Source of the DNA: Ruegeria atlantica
Lineage (GTDB): Bacteria; Pseudomonadota; Alphaproteobacteria; Rhodobacterales; Rhodobacteraceae
DNA: 64,000 bases
Direction: 5' to 3'
NCBI RefSeq assembly: GCF_013033965.1
Contig: NZ_WQFE01000004.1
Coordinates: 388,056-452,055 of the forward strand
Made by a program: the position numbers and the translations under genes. The notes under the pieces were generated by a model. It did no database searches, had not been told where the DNA came from, and saw nothing but the letters and a program-made list of their open reading frames with translations. Positions within the stretch are counted from its first letter, which is position 1; every line of letters starts with the position of its first letter. Of the stretch, positions 52,440-60,673 are shown piece after piece.

Positions 52440-54626
52440 ATGACCATCAACACCTCCCGCCGTGGATTTCTGAAAGGTGCCGCTGCTTCAGGTGCCGTTC
52501 TGCTGGTTGGCGCACGCCCTGATGGGGCGCTGGCGGCTGCTTCGTCAGAGACCGCCCAATTCAACCCGTTCGTGAAGATCGATGCAGATGGCACTGTAAC
52601 AGCCATCGTAAAACACTTTGAAAAGGGCCAAGGTCCAGCTACCGGCCTGCCGACGCTGATCGCAGAGGAAATCGGCCTGACCATGGACCAGATCGAATAC
52701 GAATTCGCCCCGTCCAACCCGCAGGTCTATAACAACCTGTTGTTCGGCCCGTTCCAGGGCACCGGCGGGTCGACCGCAATGGCGAATTCGTGGCTGCAAT
52801 ACCGTCAGGCAGGTGCTGCCGCGCGCGAAATGCTGATCAATGCCGCGGCGCAAAGTTGGGGTGTCGACGCAGCGGGCGTCACGATAGAGGAAGGTATCGT
52901 CAAAGCGGGCGATAAGTCTGCCCCGATTGCCGAATTCGTGGCCGCTGCGTCTCAGCTGGAAGCCCCGGCCGAGCCACGTCTGAAAGACCCGTCAGAGTTC
53001 CGTCTGATCGGTAATGAAACGGTGCGCCGCAAGGACTCGGCCATCAAAGGCAATGGTCAAGCAATGTACGCGATGGACGTCCATCTACCGAACCAGATGG
53101 TCGCCATGATCAAGCGGCCTGAATCAAAGGGCGGTGTAGCCAACGGCTTTGACGACAGCGCGTCGAAAGAGGTCAAAGGATACATCAGTGCTGCTGTTCT
53201 TCCCAATCAGGCAGGGGTCGCGGTTTATGCCGAAAACACCTGGGCCGCCATTCAGGCACGCGACGCGCTTGAGGTCGAATGGGACATGTCCGGGGCCGAA
53301 ACCCGCGACTCGGACCAGATTAAGGCTGAAATCATGGCCGCGTTAGACGCCGAGCCGGAGTACAACGTGAACAAAGCGGATGTCGCGGCAGTATCGGCGG
53401 CCATCGATGGCGCAGACAAGGTCATTGAAAAGACTTTCTACTTTCCTCTGCTGGCACATGCGCCGATGGAGCCATTGAACTGCACCATCGAACAAACCGC
53501 CGAGGGCGACATTGTCCTGCACGATGGTGCGCAAGCGCCAACCGGCCCGCACATGGCCTACCAGCAGATCTTCCAACTGCCGCCCGAAAAGATTCACATC
53601 AAGACAATGCTGGCCGGTGGATCCTTTGGACGACGGGCGACACCAGATGCGGATTATCAGGTTGAGGCTGCGCTGGCATTTGTGGTCACCGACCGCTCGC
53701 GCCCAGTCAAGCTGGTGTGGACGCGAGAGGATGATATCCGCAGCGGCTACTACCGCCCCGCCTTTGGCCACAAGGTGCGCGTTGGTCTGGACGCCGATGG
53801 CAAAATCGTCGGCTGGCAGCATCAGGTCGCCGGGCAGTCGGTGATCAAGGGCACACCGTTCGAGGCTGTTGCGGTACATGACGGTGTCGACCATAGCTCA
53901 GTCGAGGGCATTGCCGACAGCCCTTACGATATTCCCGGAATGGCTTTGGGCCTGACCGACACCCCCAAGGCAACAACGGTTCTATGGTGGCGCTCGGTGG
54001 GGCACACGCACACCGGGTATGTTATGGAGACGATGATGGATACCGTTGCCGAGGCCGCAGGTCGTGACCCGGTAGAGTTCCGTCTGTCCCATCTGGCAAA
54101 CACCAGCAATGCGGATCAGCAACGCAAGGCAGAGGTTCTGAAGCTGGCTGTTGAAAAAGCCGGTTGGGGTAATGTTCCTGCTGGCCGCGCACAAGGTATC
54201 GCGGTGCACAAGTCCTTTGGGTCTTATGCGGCACAGGTAGTTGAGGTGTCCGGGGATCCGGAAAACGGCATCAAAATCGAGAAGGTCACATGCGCCGTGG
54301 ATTGCGGGATTGCCGTGAACCCCGATGTGGTGCGCGCGCAGATGGAGGGCGGTATCGGATATGGCATCGGCCACGTTATGCGCGATCAGATCACGCTGAC
54401 CCAAGGTGCAGTGGATCAGTACAATTTTCCAGATTATGAACCGCTGCGCATCGGAGATATCGCTGATATTGACGTTCATATCGTGCCTTCCGCAGAAGCC
54501 CCCACCGGCGTTGGAGAGCCCGGCACACCGCCCTCGGCCCCGGCGCTTGCCAATGCGATCCGCGTGCTATCCGGCGTGAAAGTCACCTCTCTGCCGATGT
54601 CGGAAAACGGCGTCAGCTTTATTTGA
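52440..54626 (+). CDS. molybdopterin-binding subunit of a xanthine-dehydrogenase-family enzyme (IorB-like)
   Basis: Encodes 728 residues. A Tat signal (SRRGFLKGAAASGAVLLVGA) indicates export of the folded enzyme, as in IorB and related aldehyde dehydrogenases. The aldehyde-oxidase-type N-terminal domain is followed by molybdopterin-binding regions with AGGSFGRRATPDADY and the C-terminal GVGEPGTPPSAPALANAI, which holds the catalytic Glu. No cytochrome c subunit and no MoCo insertase lie next to it. Electrons may go to a periplasmic carrier elsewhere. Confidence 0.9.
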   Translation: MTINTSRRGFLKGAAASGAVLLVGARPDGALAAASSETAQFNPFVKIDADGTVTAIVKHFEKGQGPATGLPTLIAEEIGLTMDQIEYEFAPSNPQVYNNLLFGPFQGTGGSTAMANSWLQYRQAGAAAREMLINAAAQSWGVDAAGVTIEEGIVKAGDKSAPIAEFVAAASQLEAPAEPRLKDPSEFRLIGNETVRRKDSAIKGNGQAMYAMDVHLPNQMVAMIKRPESKGGVANGFDDSASKEVKGYISAAVLPNQAGVAVYAENTWAAIQARDALEVEWDMSGAETRDSDQIKAEIMAALDAEPEYNVNKADVAAVSAAIDGADKVIEKTFYFPLLAHAPMEPLNCTIEQTAEGDIVLHDGAQAPTGPHMAYQQIFQLPPEKIHIKTMLAGGSFGRRATPDADYQVEAALAFVVTDRSRPVKLVWTREDDIRSGYYRPAFGHKVRVGLDADGKIVGWQHQVAGQSVIKGTPFEAVAVHDGVDHSSVEGIADSPYDIPGMALGLTDTPKATTVLWWRSVGHTHTGYVMETMMDTVAEAAGRDPVEFRLSHLANTSNADQQRKAEVLKLAVEKAGWGNVPAGRAQGIAVHKSFGSYAAQVVEVSGDPENGIKIEKVTCAVDCGIAVNPDVVRAQMEGGIGYGIGHVMRDQITLTQGAVDQYNFPDYEPLRIGDIADIDVHIVPSAEAPTGVGEPGTPPSAPALANAIRVLSGVKVTSLPMSENGVSFI

Positions 54627-54634
54627 CTGCCAAT

Positions 54635-54673
54635 CCCGCGCCTGTCCCATTGGACGCGCGCGGGGTTTTTCTT
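54635..54673 (+). terminator. terminator of the IorAB-type operon
   Basis: CCCGCGC...GTCC, loop CATT, GGAC...GCGCGGG, followed by GTTTTTCTT. It begins 9 bases after the stop. Confidence 0.85.
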
Positions 54674-54683
54674 AGCCGAAGAG

Positions 54684-54700
54684 AATTTGATCAAATTTCG
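54684..54700. promoter_or_regulatory. palindromic operator before the first glutamine-synthetase-like gene
   Basis: GAATTTGATCAAATTTC, with a 14-base perfect core, followed by GTGAC. An almost identical element lies at 56112-56127 before the next unit. The two are likely bound by one regulator that is not in the window. Confidence 0.65.
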
Positions 54701-54756
54701 TGACAACGGGTCGCGCCTCTATTACACCTCGGGTAGCCAGAGTAATGGAGTCGCCG

Positions 54757-56076
54757 ATGGACCTGAGCGCCCTGCACAGTTTTCGCGTTGCTGCATGTGA
54801 CCTGAATGGTCAGATGCGCGGCAAGCGTGTGCCGCCCGCCTATGCCGACAAAATGGACAAAGGCACTCTGCGCATGCCGTTTTCAGCGCTGAATGTCGAC
54901 CTGTGGGGCGCAGATATCGACGGCAGCCCGCTGGTGTTCGAATCCGGTGACGCAGATGGCGTTTTGCTTCCAACCCAACGCGGCCCGGTGCCGGTGCCCT
55001 GGCTGGCCACGGAAACCGCCCTTGTCCCCATGTGCCTGTATGACGACGAAGGGGTCCCTTTTGCTGGCGACCCGCGGCACGCACTGGCGGCAGTCCTTGA
55101 TCGTTATGTTCAGCGCGGCTGGTCGGTCATTGCGGCGACAGAGCTGGAGTTCACCTTGCTCGACGCCTCGGGTGCGCATCCGCAGCCACCGATCAACCCT
55201 TTGACCCAGCGCCGGTCGGAGGATGAGGCAGTCCTTTCGATGGCGGAAATGGATGCCTTCGATGCGTTCTTTACAGATCTTTATGATGGGTGCGCGGCGA
55301 TGGGAATTCCCGCGCAAACCGCCATCTCGGAAAGTGGCATTGGTCAGTTCGAAATAAACCTGAACCACCAAGATGCGATGCGATGCGCGGACGATACGTG
55401 GCTTTTCAAGACCTTGACCCGCGGCCTTGCCCGCAAGCATGGGTTCACGGCGACCTTTATGGCCAAACCCTATGCGGATGATGCTGGCAACGGGATGCAT
55501 GTCCATTTCTCGGTCGTGGATCAACATGGCCGCAACGTTTTCGATAATGGCGGCCCCGAAGGCACCGACCTGCTGCGCTGGGCCGTGGCAGGATGCCTGA
55601 CCGCGATGCCCGGTTGCACGCTTGTCTTTGCGCCGCACGGGAACTCTTACACCCGCCTGGTTCCCGGCGCGCACGCCCCGACCGGCGCAAGCTGGGCGTA
55701 TGAAAACCGCACCGCTGCTCTGCGTATTCCCGGTGGCGCTCCGGCCGCACGGCGGATCGAACACCGCGTCGCCGGTGGCGACATCAACCCCTATCTGATG
55801 CTGGCCGCCGTTCTGGGGGCGGCTATGAACGGCATCGAAGATCAGTCGGAACCGCCCGCTCCAATATCCGGAAACGCCTACGAGATTGACGGACTACCGC
55901 AATTGGCTGCCGATTGGCCCCAGGCCATCACGGCATTTGAAACAGACCCCAGCGTGGCGCGCATCTTTCCCGCCGACCTGATCCGCTATTTCGCCATGAC
56001 CAAGCGACAGGAAATCAGGCGGTTCGCCGAGCGGCCATCCGAAAACCACTGGCTGAGTTATGTCGAAGCCGTATGA
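54757..56076 (+). CDS. glutamine-synthetase-family enzyme (gamma-glutamylpolyamine synthetase-like), first
   Basis: Encodes 439 residues. GlnA-like beta-grasp start, then the catalytic domain with ATELEFTLLD, GIGQFEINLNHQDAM, GNGMHVHFSV and the ATP-site ENRTAALRIPG. PuuA-type enzymes join glutamate to putrescine or other amines. GGAG 6 bases before the ATG at 54757 supports this start; an ATG 12 bases earlier is possible. It shares a palindromic operator with the next three genes. Confidence 0.85.
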   Translation: MDLSALHSFRVAACDLNGQMRGKRVPPAYADKMDKGTLRMPFSALNVDLWGADIDGSPLVFESGDADGVLLPTQRGPVPVPWLATETALVPMCLYDDEGVPFAGDPRHALAAVLDRYVQRGWSVIAATELEFTLLDASGAHPQPPINPLTQRRSEDEAVLSMAEMDAFDAFFTDLYDGCAAMGIPAQTAISESGIGQFEINLNHQDAMRCADDTWLFKTLTRGLARKHGFTATFMAKPYADDAGNGMHVHFSVVDQHGRNVFDNGGPEGTDLLRWAVAGCLTAMPGCTLVFAPHGNSYTRLVPGAHAPTGASWAYENRTAALRIPGGAPAARRIEHRVAGGDINPYLMLAAVLGAAMNGIEDQSEPPAPISGNAYEIDGLPQLAADWPQAITAFETDPSVARIFPADLIRYFAMTKRQEIRRFAERPSENHWLSYVEAV

Positions 56077-56111
56077 GCCCCCTTGCCCGCCCGCATCCGC
56101 TGGGCTAGAAT

Positions 56112-56127
56112 AAATTTGATCAAATTT
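56112..56127. promoter_or_regulatory. palindromic operator before the amidotransferase gene
   Basis: AAATTTGATCAAATTT, a 16-base perfect palindrome followed by GGTGAC, only 9 bases before the next ATG. It matches the element at 54684-54700. Confidence 0.7.
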
Positions 56128-56135
56128 GGTGACCC

Positions 56136-56816
56136 ATGAAAATCGGCATCCTACTGACCGGCCATCCACCTGACGAACTGCAGGACGAATTCAGCGAATA
56201 TGACGCAATGTTCGCCGCGCTCCTGGACGGCAACGGTTTTACCTTTGAGACCTTCGCCGTTGTGGACGGCCAATTCCCCCAGGACGAGCTTCAGGCGGAT
56301 GGCTGGATCATCACCGGCTCGCGCCATGGTGCCTACGAAGATCATCCGTGGATACCGCCGCTTGAAAGCCTGATCCGCGCCATTCAGCGATCCGGTCGTC
56401 CCTTGATCGGCGTCTGCTTTGGCCACCAGATCATTGCCCAGGCGCTCGGCGGTAAAGTCGAAAAGTTCAACGGCGGTTGGTCCGTCGGGCGCACCGATTA
56501 CGACTTTGAAGGTCAAAACGTCACCCTGAATGCCTGGCACCAGGATCAGGTGGTTGAATTGCCCGAAGGCGCGCGTGTGACCGGCACCAACGATTTTTGC
56601 CGCAACGCGATGATAAGCTATGGCGACAATATCTGGACCGTGCAGGCGCACCCGGAATACGGCGATGCTTTCATTCAGGGTCTGATGGAAACGCGTGGCA
56701 AGGGCTTGGTTCCCGACACGCTGATGGAAGCGGCCGCAAACCGCCTGCCCGGCCCCGACGACAACCCAACTATCGGACGGCACATGGCAGAATTTCTGAA
56801 GAAAGAGAGGGCCTGA
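56136..56816 (+). CDS. class I glutamine amidotransferase (putative gamma-glutamyl hydrolase)
   Basis: Encodes 226 residues. The nucleophile elbow is GVCFGHQ (about Cys90), and His-Glu lie in QAHPEYG, a complete Cys-His-Glu triad. It resembles the GMP-synthase-type GATase1 family rather than the PuuD peptidase C26 type. Between two gamma-glutamyl ligase genes it probably removes the glutamyl group from a pathway intermediate. Its stop overlaps the next start by one base (TGATG). Confidence 0.82.
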   Translation: MKIGILLTGHPPDELQDEFSEYDAMFAALLDGNGFTFETFAVVDGQFPQDELQADGWIITGSRHGAYEDHPWIPPLESLIRAIQRSGRPLIGVCFGHQIIAQALGGKVEKFNGGWSVGRTDYDFEGQNVTLNAWHQDQVVELPEGARVTGTNDFCRNAMISYGDNIWTVQAHPEYGDAFIQGLMETRGKGLVPDTLMEAAANRLPGPDDNPTIGRHMAEFLKKERA

Positions 56817-58174
56817 TGGCCGACTGGACAGACCAGCTGCCAGAGGCAGCAAGAACCTACATCACCGGCCATCGGCTGGATGAGGTCGAATGTATCATCT
56901 CGGACCTGCCCGGCATTGCGCGCGGCAAGGCCGTGCCTGCCAGCAAATTCGCGCGGCAATCTTACTTCCACCTACCCGATAGTATCTTCTATCAAACCAT
57001 CACTGGCGATTGGGGTGAAGCTGCGGGCGAAGACGGGTTCATCGAGCGGGACATGATCCTGAAGCCTGATTTTTCGACCGCCTCCGCCGCACCATGGACT
57101 GGCGACTGGACGCTGCAAGTCATTCACGACGCCTATGACCGGGATGGTGAGCCGATCCCCTTCAGCCCGCGCAACGTGTTGAAACGCGTGGTGCAGTTGT
57201 ATCACGACAAAGGCTGGGATCCGATCGTCGCGCCAGAGATGGAGTTCTTTCTGGTCGCCCCCAATGTCGACCCGGCGCATGGGATCAAGCCGATGATGGG
57301 TCGCTCGGGCCGCCCCGCGGCCGCGCGGCAGGCCTATTCGATGACGGCGGTGGACGAGTTCGGGCCGGTGATCGACGACATCTATGATTTCGCCGAACAT
57401 CAGGGGTTCGAAATCGACGGCATCACACAAGAAGGCGGCGCGGGTCAGTTAGAGATCAATCTGCGCCACGGCGACCCGGTCAAGCTGGCTGACGAAGTGT
57501 TCTACTTCAAACGCCTGATCCGCGAGGCCGCGCTGCGCCACAACTGCTTTGCTACCTTCATGGCAAAACCGATCGAGGATGAGCCGGGCTCGGCCATGCA
57601 CATCCACCACTCGATCATCGACATGGAAACAGGTCAGAACATCTTCTCGGGGCCACAGGGCGGTGAAACGGACGCGTTCTATAACTTCATTGCCGGGTTG
57701 CAGAACCACTTGCCCGCTGGTCTGGCCGTGATGGCACCTTACGTGAATTCCTACCGGCGCTACGTAAAAGACCACGCTGCGCCGATCAATTTGGAATGGG
57801 CGCGGGACAATCGCACCACCGGCATTCGCGTACCTCTGTCCGGCCCCGAGGCGCGCCGCGTGGAAAACCGGATTGCCGGGATGGATTGCAACCCGTATCT
57901 GGGCATCGCGCTGTCCCTGGCTTGTGGCTATTTGGGCCTGACCCGGCAAGAACGCCCTCGTCGCCAGTTCTACGGCGATGCTTATGAAGGCGAAGGTGAC
58001 ATCCCCCAAGTTATGGGCAACGCGCTGGACTTGTTTGATGAGGCCACCGCCCTGCACGAGGTTCTGGGCCCTGACTTTGCCCGCGTCTATGGCATCGTCA
58101 AGCGCGCCGAGTACGAAGAATTCCTGCAGGTCATCTCTCCATGGGAGCGCGAGCATCTGCTGATGAATGTCTGA
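56816..58174 (+). CDS. puuA: glutamine-synthetase-family enzyme (gamma-glutamylputrescine synthetase-like), second
   Basis: Encodes 452 residues, close to PuuA in length. Motifs: APEMEFFLV, GGAGQLEINLRHGDPV, GSAMHIHHSI, and DNRTTGIRVPLSGPEARRVENR. It is related to but distinct from the first ligase at 54757-56076. The family ligates glutamate to putrescine with ATP. One-base overlap with the amidotransferase gene and 8 bases before the oxidase gene indicate one operon. Confidence 0.86.
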   Translation: MADWTDQLPEAARTYITGHRLDEVECIISDLPGIARGKAVPASKFARQSYFHLPDSIFYQTITGDWGEAAGEDGFIERDMILKPDFSTASAAPWTGDWTLQVIHDAYDRDGEPIPFSPRNVLKRVVQLYHDKGWDPIVAPEMEFFLVAPNVDPAHGIKPMMGRSGRPAAARQAYSMTAVDEFGPVIDDIYDFAEHQGFEIDGITQEGGAGQLEINLRHGDPVKLADEVFYFKRLIREAALRHNCFATFMAKPIEDEPGSAMHIHHSIIDMETGQNIFSGPQGGETDAFYNFIAGLQNHLPAGLAVMAPYVNSYRRYVKDHAAPINLEWARDNRTTGIRVPLSGPEARRVENRIAGMDCNPYLGIALSLACGYLGLTRQERPRRQFYGDAYEGEGDIPQVMGNALDLFDEATALHEVLGPDFARVYGIVKRAEYEEFLQVISPWEREHLLMNV

Positions 58175-58182
58175 GGCACGCG

Positions 58183-59487
58183 ATGAATCTGCTTTATTCC
58201 AATGACCGCAAAGCCGAGTATCCGGCCAGCTGGTACGCTGCGACGGCTAATCCGGCGGACCGGTCCCCGGCGCTGGCCGGCGATGTGAAGGCTGATGTTT
58301 GCGTTGTAGGAGGCGGCTATACCGGCCTGTCCGCCGCAATGCATCTGGCCGAGGCCGGGTTCGACGTCGTCCTGCTCGAAGCACATCGCATGGGCTTTGG
58401 AGCATCCGGCCGCAATGGCGGGCAATTGGGCAGTGCGCAGCGGATGGATCAGGAAGACCTTGAGCGTCTGGTCGGAGATAACGATGCCGCCAAACTGTGG
58501 GATCTGGCCGAAAACGCCAAGGAGCTGGTCAAGTCTTTGATCGCGAAACACCAGATCGACTGCGACCTGAAACCCGGCGTGGCCGTTCTGGGCCTCACCC
58601 AAGGTGAGCAGCAAGAGCTTCATGATCACGCGGCGCATCTGTCGGATCGCTATGGCTATGACCAAATAGAGCTTCTGGACGAGGGCGGAGGTCATGCGCT
58701 GTGCCCCTCACCTGCCTATCGCGGCGGATATCTTGATATGGGCGCGGCGCATTTGCACCCATTGAATTTTGCATTGGGTCTGGCCCAGGCTGCAGCAAAA
58801 GCCGGCGTCCGTATCTTTGAAGGCACCGAGGTTGAGCGTATCGAAGAAACCGTCCCGGCAGTGGTGCAGACCGCGCAGGGCGCGGTAACGGCCGACCATG
58901 TCATCCTGGCTTGCAATGGTTATCTTGGTAATCTGAACCGCAAGGTCGCGACCAAGGTCATGCCAATCAACAATTTCATCGCAGCGACCGAACCGTTGGG
59001 GGCGGATACCGCCCGTGTTCTGACACGCGACGTCGCCGTGGCCGACACAAAATTCGTCGTGAACTATTTCCGCCTCAGCGCCGATGGGCGGTTGCTGTTT
59101 GGCGGTGGCGAAAGCTACGGCTACCGCTTCCCTGGCGACATTGCAGCCAAAGTACGCAAGCCAATGACCGAGATTTTCCCGCATTTGCGCGATGTTAAGA
59201 TCGACTATGCCTGGGGCGGAACACTTGCGATCACGATGCGCCGGATGCCGTATCTGGCACGGATCGCGCCCAATATCCTGTCCGCCTCTGGTTATTCCGG
59301 GCATGGGGTCGGCACGGCCACGCATGCGGGTCAACTGATGGCATCGGCCATTCAGGGACAGGCCGAAGGGTTCGACACCATGGCCCGCGTTCCTGCCCTT
59401 CCATTTCCCGGAGGCCCTGCCCTGCGCAGCCCGCTGCTGGTGCTGGCGATGACATGGTTCGCGCTGCGGGATAGGTTGGGAGTGTGA
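58183..59487 (+). CDS. puuB: FAD-dependent gamma-glutamylputrescine oxidase-like protein
   Basis: Encodes 434 residues of the DAO/OrdL-PuuB family. Typical N-terminal YPASWYAATAN, FAD motif DVCVVGGGYTGLSAAMHLAEAG, then FGASGRNGGQLGS and the C-terminal YSGHGVGTATHAGQLMA. PuuB oxidises gamma-glutamylputrescine to the aldehyde. The aldehyde dehydrogenase (PuuC) expected next is not in the window. Confidence 0.88.
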   Translation: MNLLYSNDRKAEYPASWYAATANPADRSPALAGDVKADVCVVGGGYTGLSAAMHLAEAGFDVVLLEAHRMGFGASGRNGGQLGSAQRMDQEDLERLVGDNDAAKLWDLAENAKELVKSLIAKHQIDCDLKPGVAVLGLTQGEQQELHDHAAHLSDRYGYDQIELLDEGGGHALCPSPAYRGGYLDMGAAHLHPLNFALGLAQAAAKAGVRIFEGTEVERIEETVPAVVQTAQGAVTADHVILACNGYLGNLNRKVATKVMPINNFIAATEPLGADTARVLTRDVAVADTKFVVNYFRLSADGRLLFGGGESYGYRFPGDIAAKVRKPMTEIFPHLRDVKIDYAWGGTLAITMRRMPYLARIAPNILSASGYSGHGVGTATHAGQLMASAIQGQAEGFDTMARVPALPFPGGPALRSPLLVLAMTWFALRDRLGV

Positions 59488-59489
59488 AG

Positions 59490-60461
59490 CTAAGGCGCTT
59501 GCTTGAGCTCTCTCAAAACACGGAATCCCGCCACAGTTGACCGGGTATCTCGAAAACCGCGGCCGCGATTGGCAAGACGAGAAGCGTCCATTGCAAAGGG
59601 ATACGCTCCACCTCTGCTCATTATTTTTTCGCATGGCGTTGTGACGGCCATTTCCAGATAGCGGCTGGATGTTTCCCACCCCGCATACGTGTCGGTCCAG
59701 CAGGACATCGTGAGCTCCACCACATTGCCTGACATGTGGCGCAGCCCCCAAGCATTTGCGGCATCCAATTGATCTACAGGCACAGGTGTGCCACGCGAAA
59801 CAAGATCAGGCCGCTCTTCGCCCAGCATGATCTCGGTCGCGCTACCCAGAAAGTTCACCTGATCCGTGGTGACTTCTTCGCCCTGCGCAAAGGGTGTCTG
59901 CGTTCCGGCGCGGGCGGCGTATTCCCACTCTGCCTCGGTCGGCAGGCGGTAGACATCCATCCCGACCTTGCTGTTCAGCCAATTGGTATAAGCAACCGCA
60001 TCCAGATAAGAGACCGTGATGACAGGGTGGTTGCCTCTGACCTTTGCGCGCTTCGACTTAGGAAGCCGAATAAAGTCCTGCGGCTCGTACCCGCCGCAGC
60101 CGCCATCTTGCACACAGGCCATCCACTGGTCATGGGTTATCTCATTGCGGCCCATGGCAACAGGCAGATCAACCGTAACCTTGTGCACCGGCGCCTCATG
60201 AAAGGCGATATAAGGGTTGTCGGGCGTGACGGGTATCCAGTTGCCCGCCTCGTCGAACTTGACGTTCTGTTTGGATTCGCCGGGAGGGCCACCCATCATG
60301 AACTCCCCCAATGGCAGGACGATCATTTCCGGGCAGACGTCGCACTCCTGAAACATCTCAAGCGGGGCGACTTCGGTGCCGTCAGACAAAGTGTGATCAG
60401 CCTGAGCGGCAGGCGCGAATGAGGACAGCGCAAATGCGCATGCGGCGCGAAAGATAAGCAA
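59490..60461 (-). CDS. secreted SUMF1/formylglycine-generating-enzyme-fold protein
   Basis: Encodes 323 residues. Signal peptide ends near AAQA, and the SUMF1 domain covers about 40-318. Fold markers are ITHDQWMACVQDGGCGG, YRLPTEAEWEYAARAGTQTPFA, WGLRHMSGNVVELT, and RGGAYPFAMDASRLANRGRGF with GFRVLRE. The catalytic cysteines of true formylglycine-generating enzymes, expected shortly before RxANR, are absent, so an enzymatic role is doubtful and a binding or scaffold role more likely. Its stop lies 2 bases from the convergent puuB stop. Confidence 0.85.
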   Translation of the reverse strand: MLIFRAACAFALSSFAPAAQADHTLSDGTEVAPLEMFQECDVCPEMIVLPLGEFMMGGPPGESKQNVKFDEAGNWIPVTPDNPYIAFHEAPVHKVTVDLPVAMGRNEITHDQWMACVQDGGCGGYEPQDFIRLPKSKRAKVRGNHPVITVSYLDAVAYTNWLNSKVGMDVYRLPTEAEWEYAARAGTQTPFAQGEEVTTDQVNFLGSATEIMLGEERPDLVSRGTPVPVDQLDAANAWGLRHMSGNVVELTMSCWTDTYAGWETSSRYLEMAVTTPCEKIMSRGGAYPFAMDASRLANRGRGFRDTRSTVAGFRVLRELKQAP

Positions 60462-60641
60462 AGCGTCGATCCACCTTTATTACAACTCAAGAGTTGGGCC
60501 ATTGGCACCGCACTTTCCTCAAAGCTGCAAGGGCAAAATCCGGACTTTCCTGTGGCCGGCGTTCTGAGGAGTGCGACAGTTTGGTGAAATTTTGCCCAGC
60601 CCGCAATTGGGGGGTTTTCTCGCCATCGCTTTAGCTTTAAC

Positions 60642-60666
60642 TTTCCCAAAGATAGAATTTGGGAAA
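60642..60666 (+). promoter_or_regulatory. hairpin over the ribosome-binding site of the DegT gene
   Basis: A perfect 9-bp inverted repeat: TTTCCCAAA, 7-base spacer, TTTGGGAAA. The right arm contains GGGAAAA, the best ribosome-binding site for the ATG at 60674. It could hide that site in the mRNA or be a DNA operator. Confidence 0.5.
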
Positions 60667-60673
60667 ATCAAAT

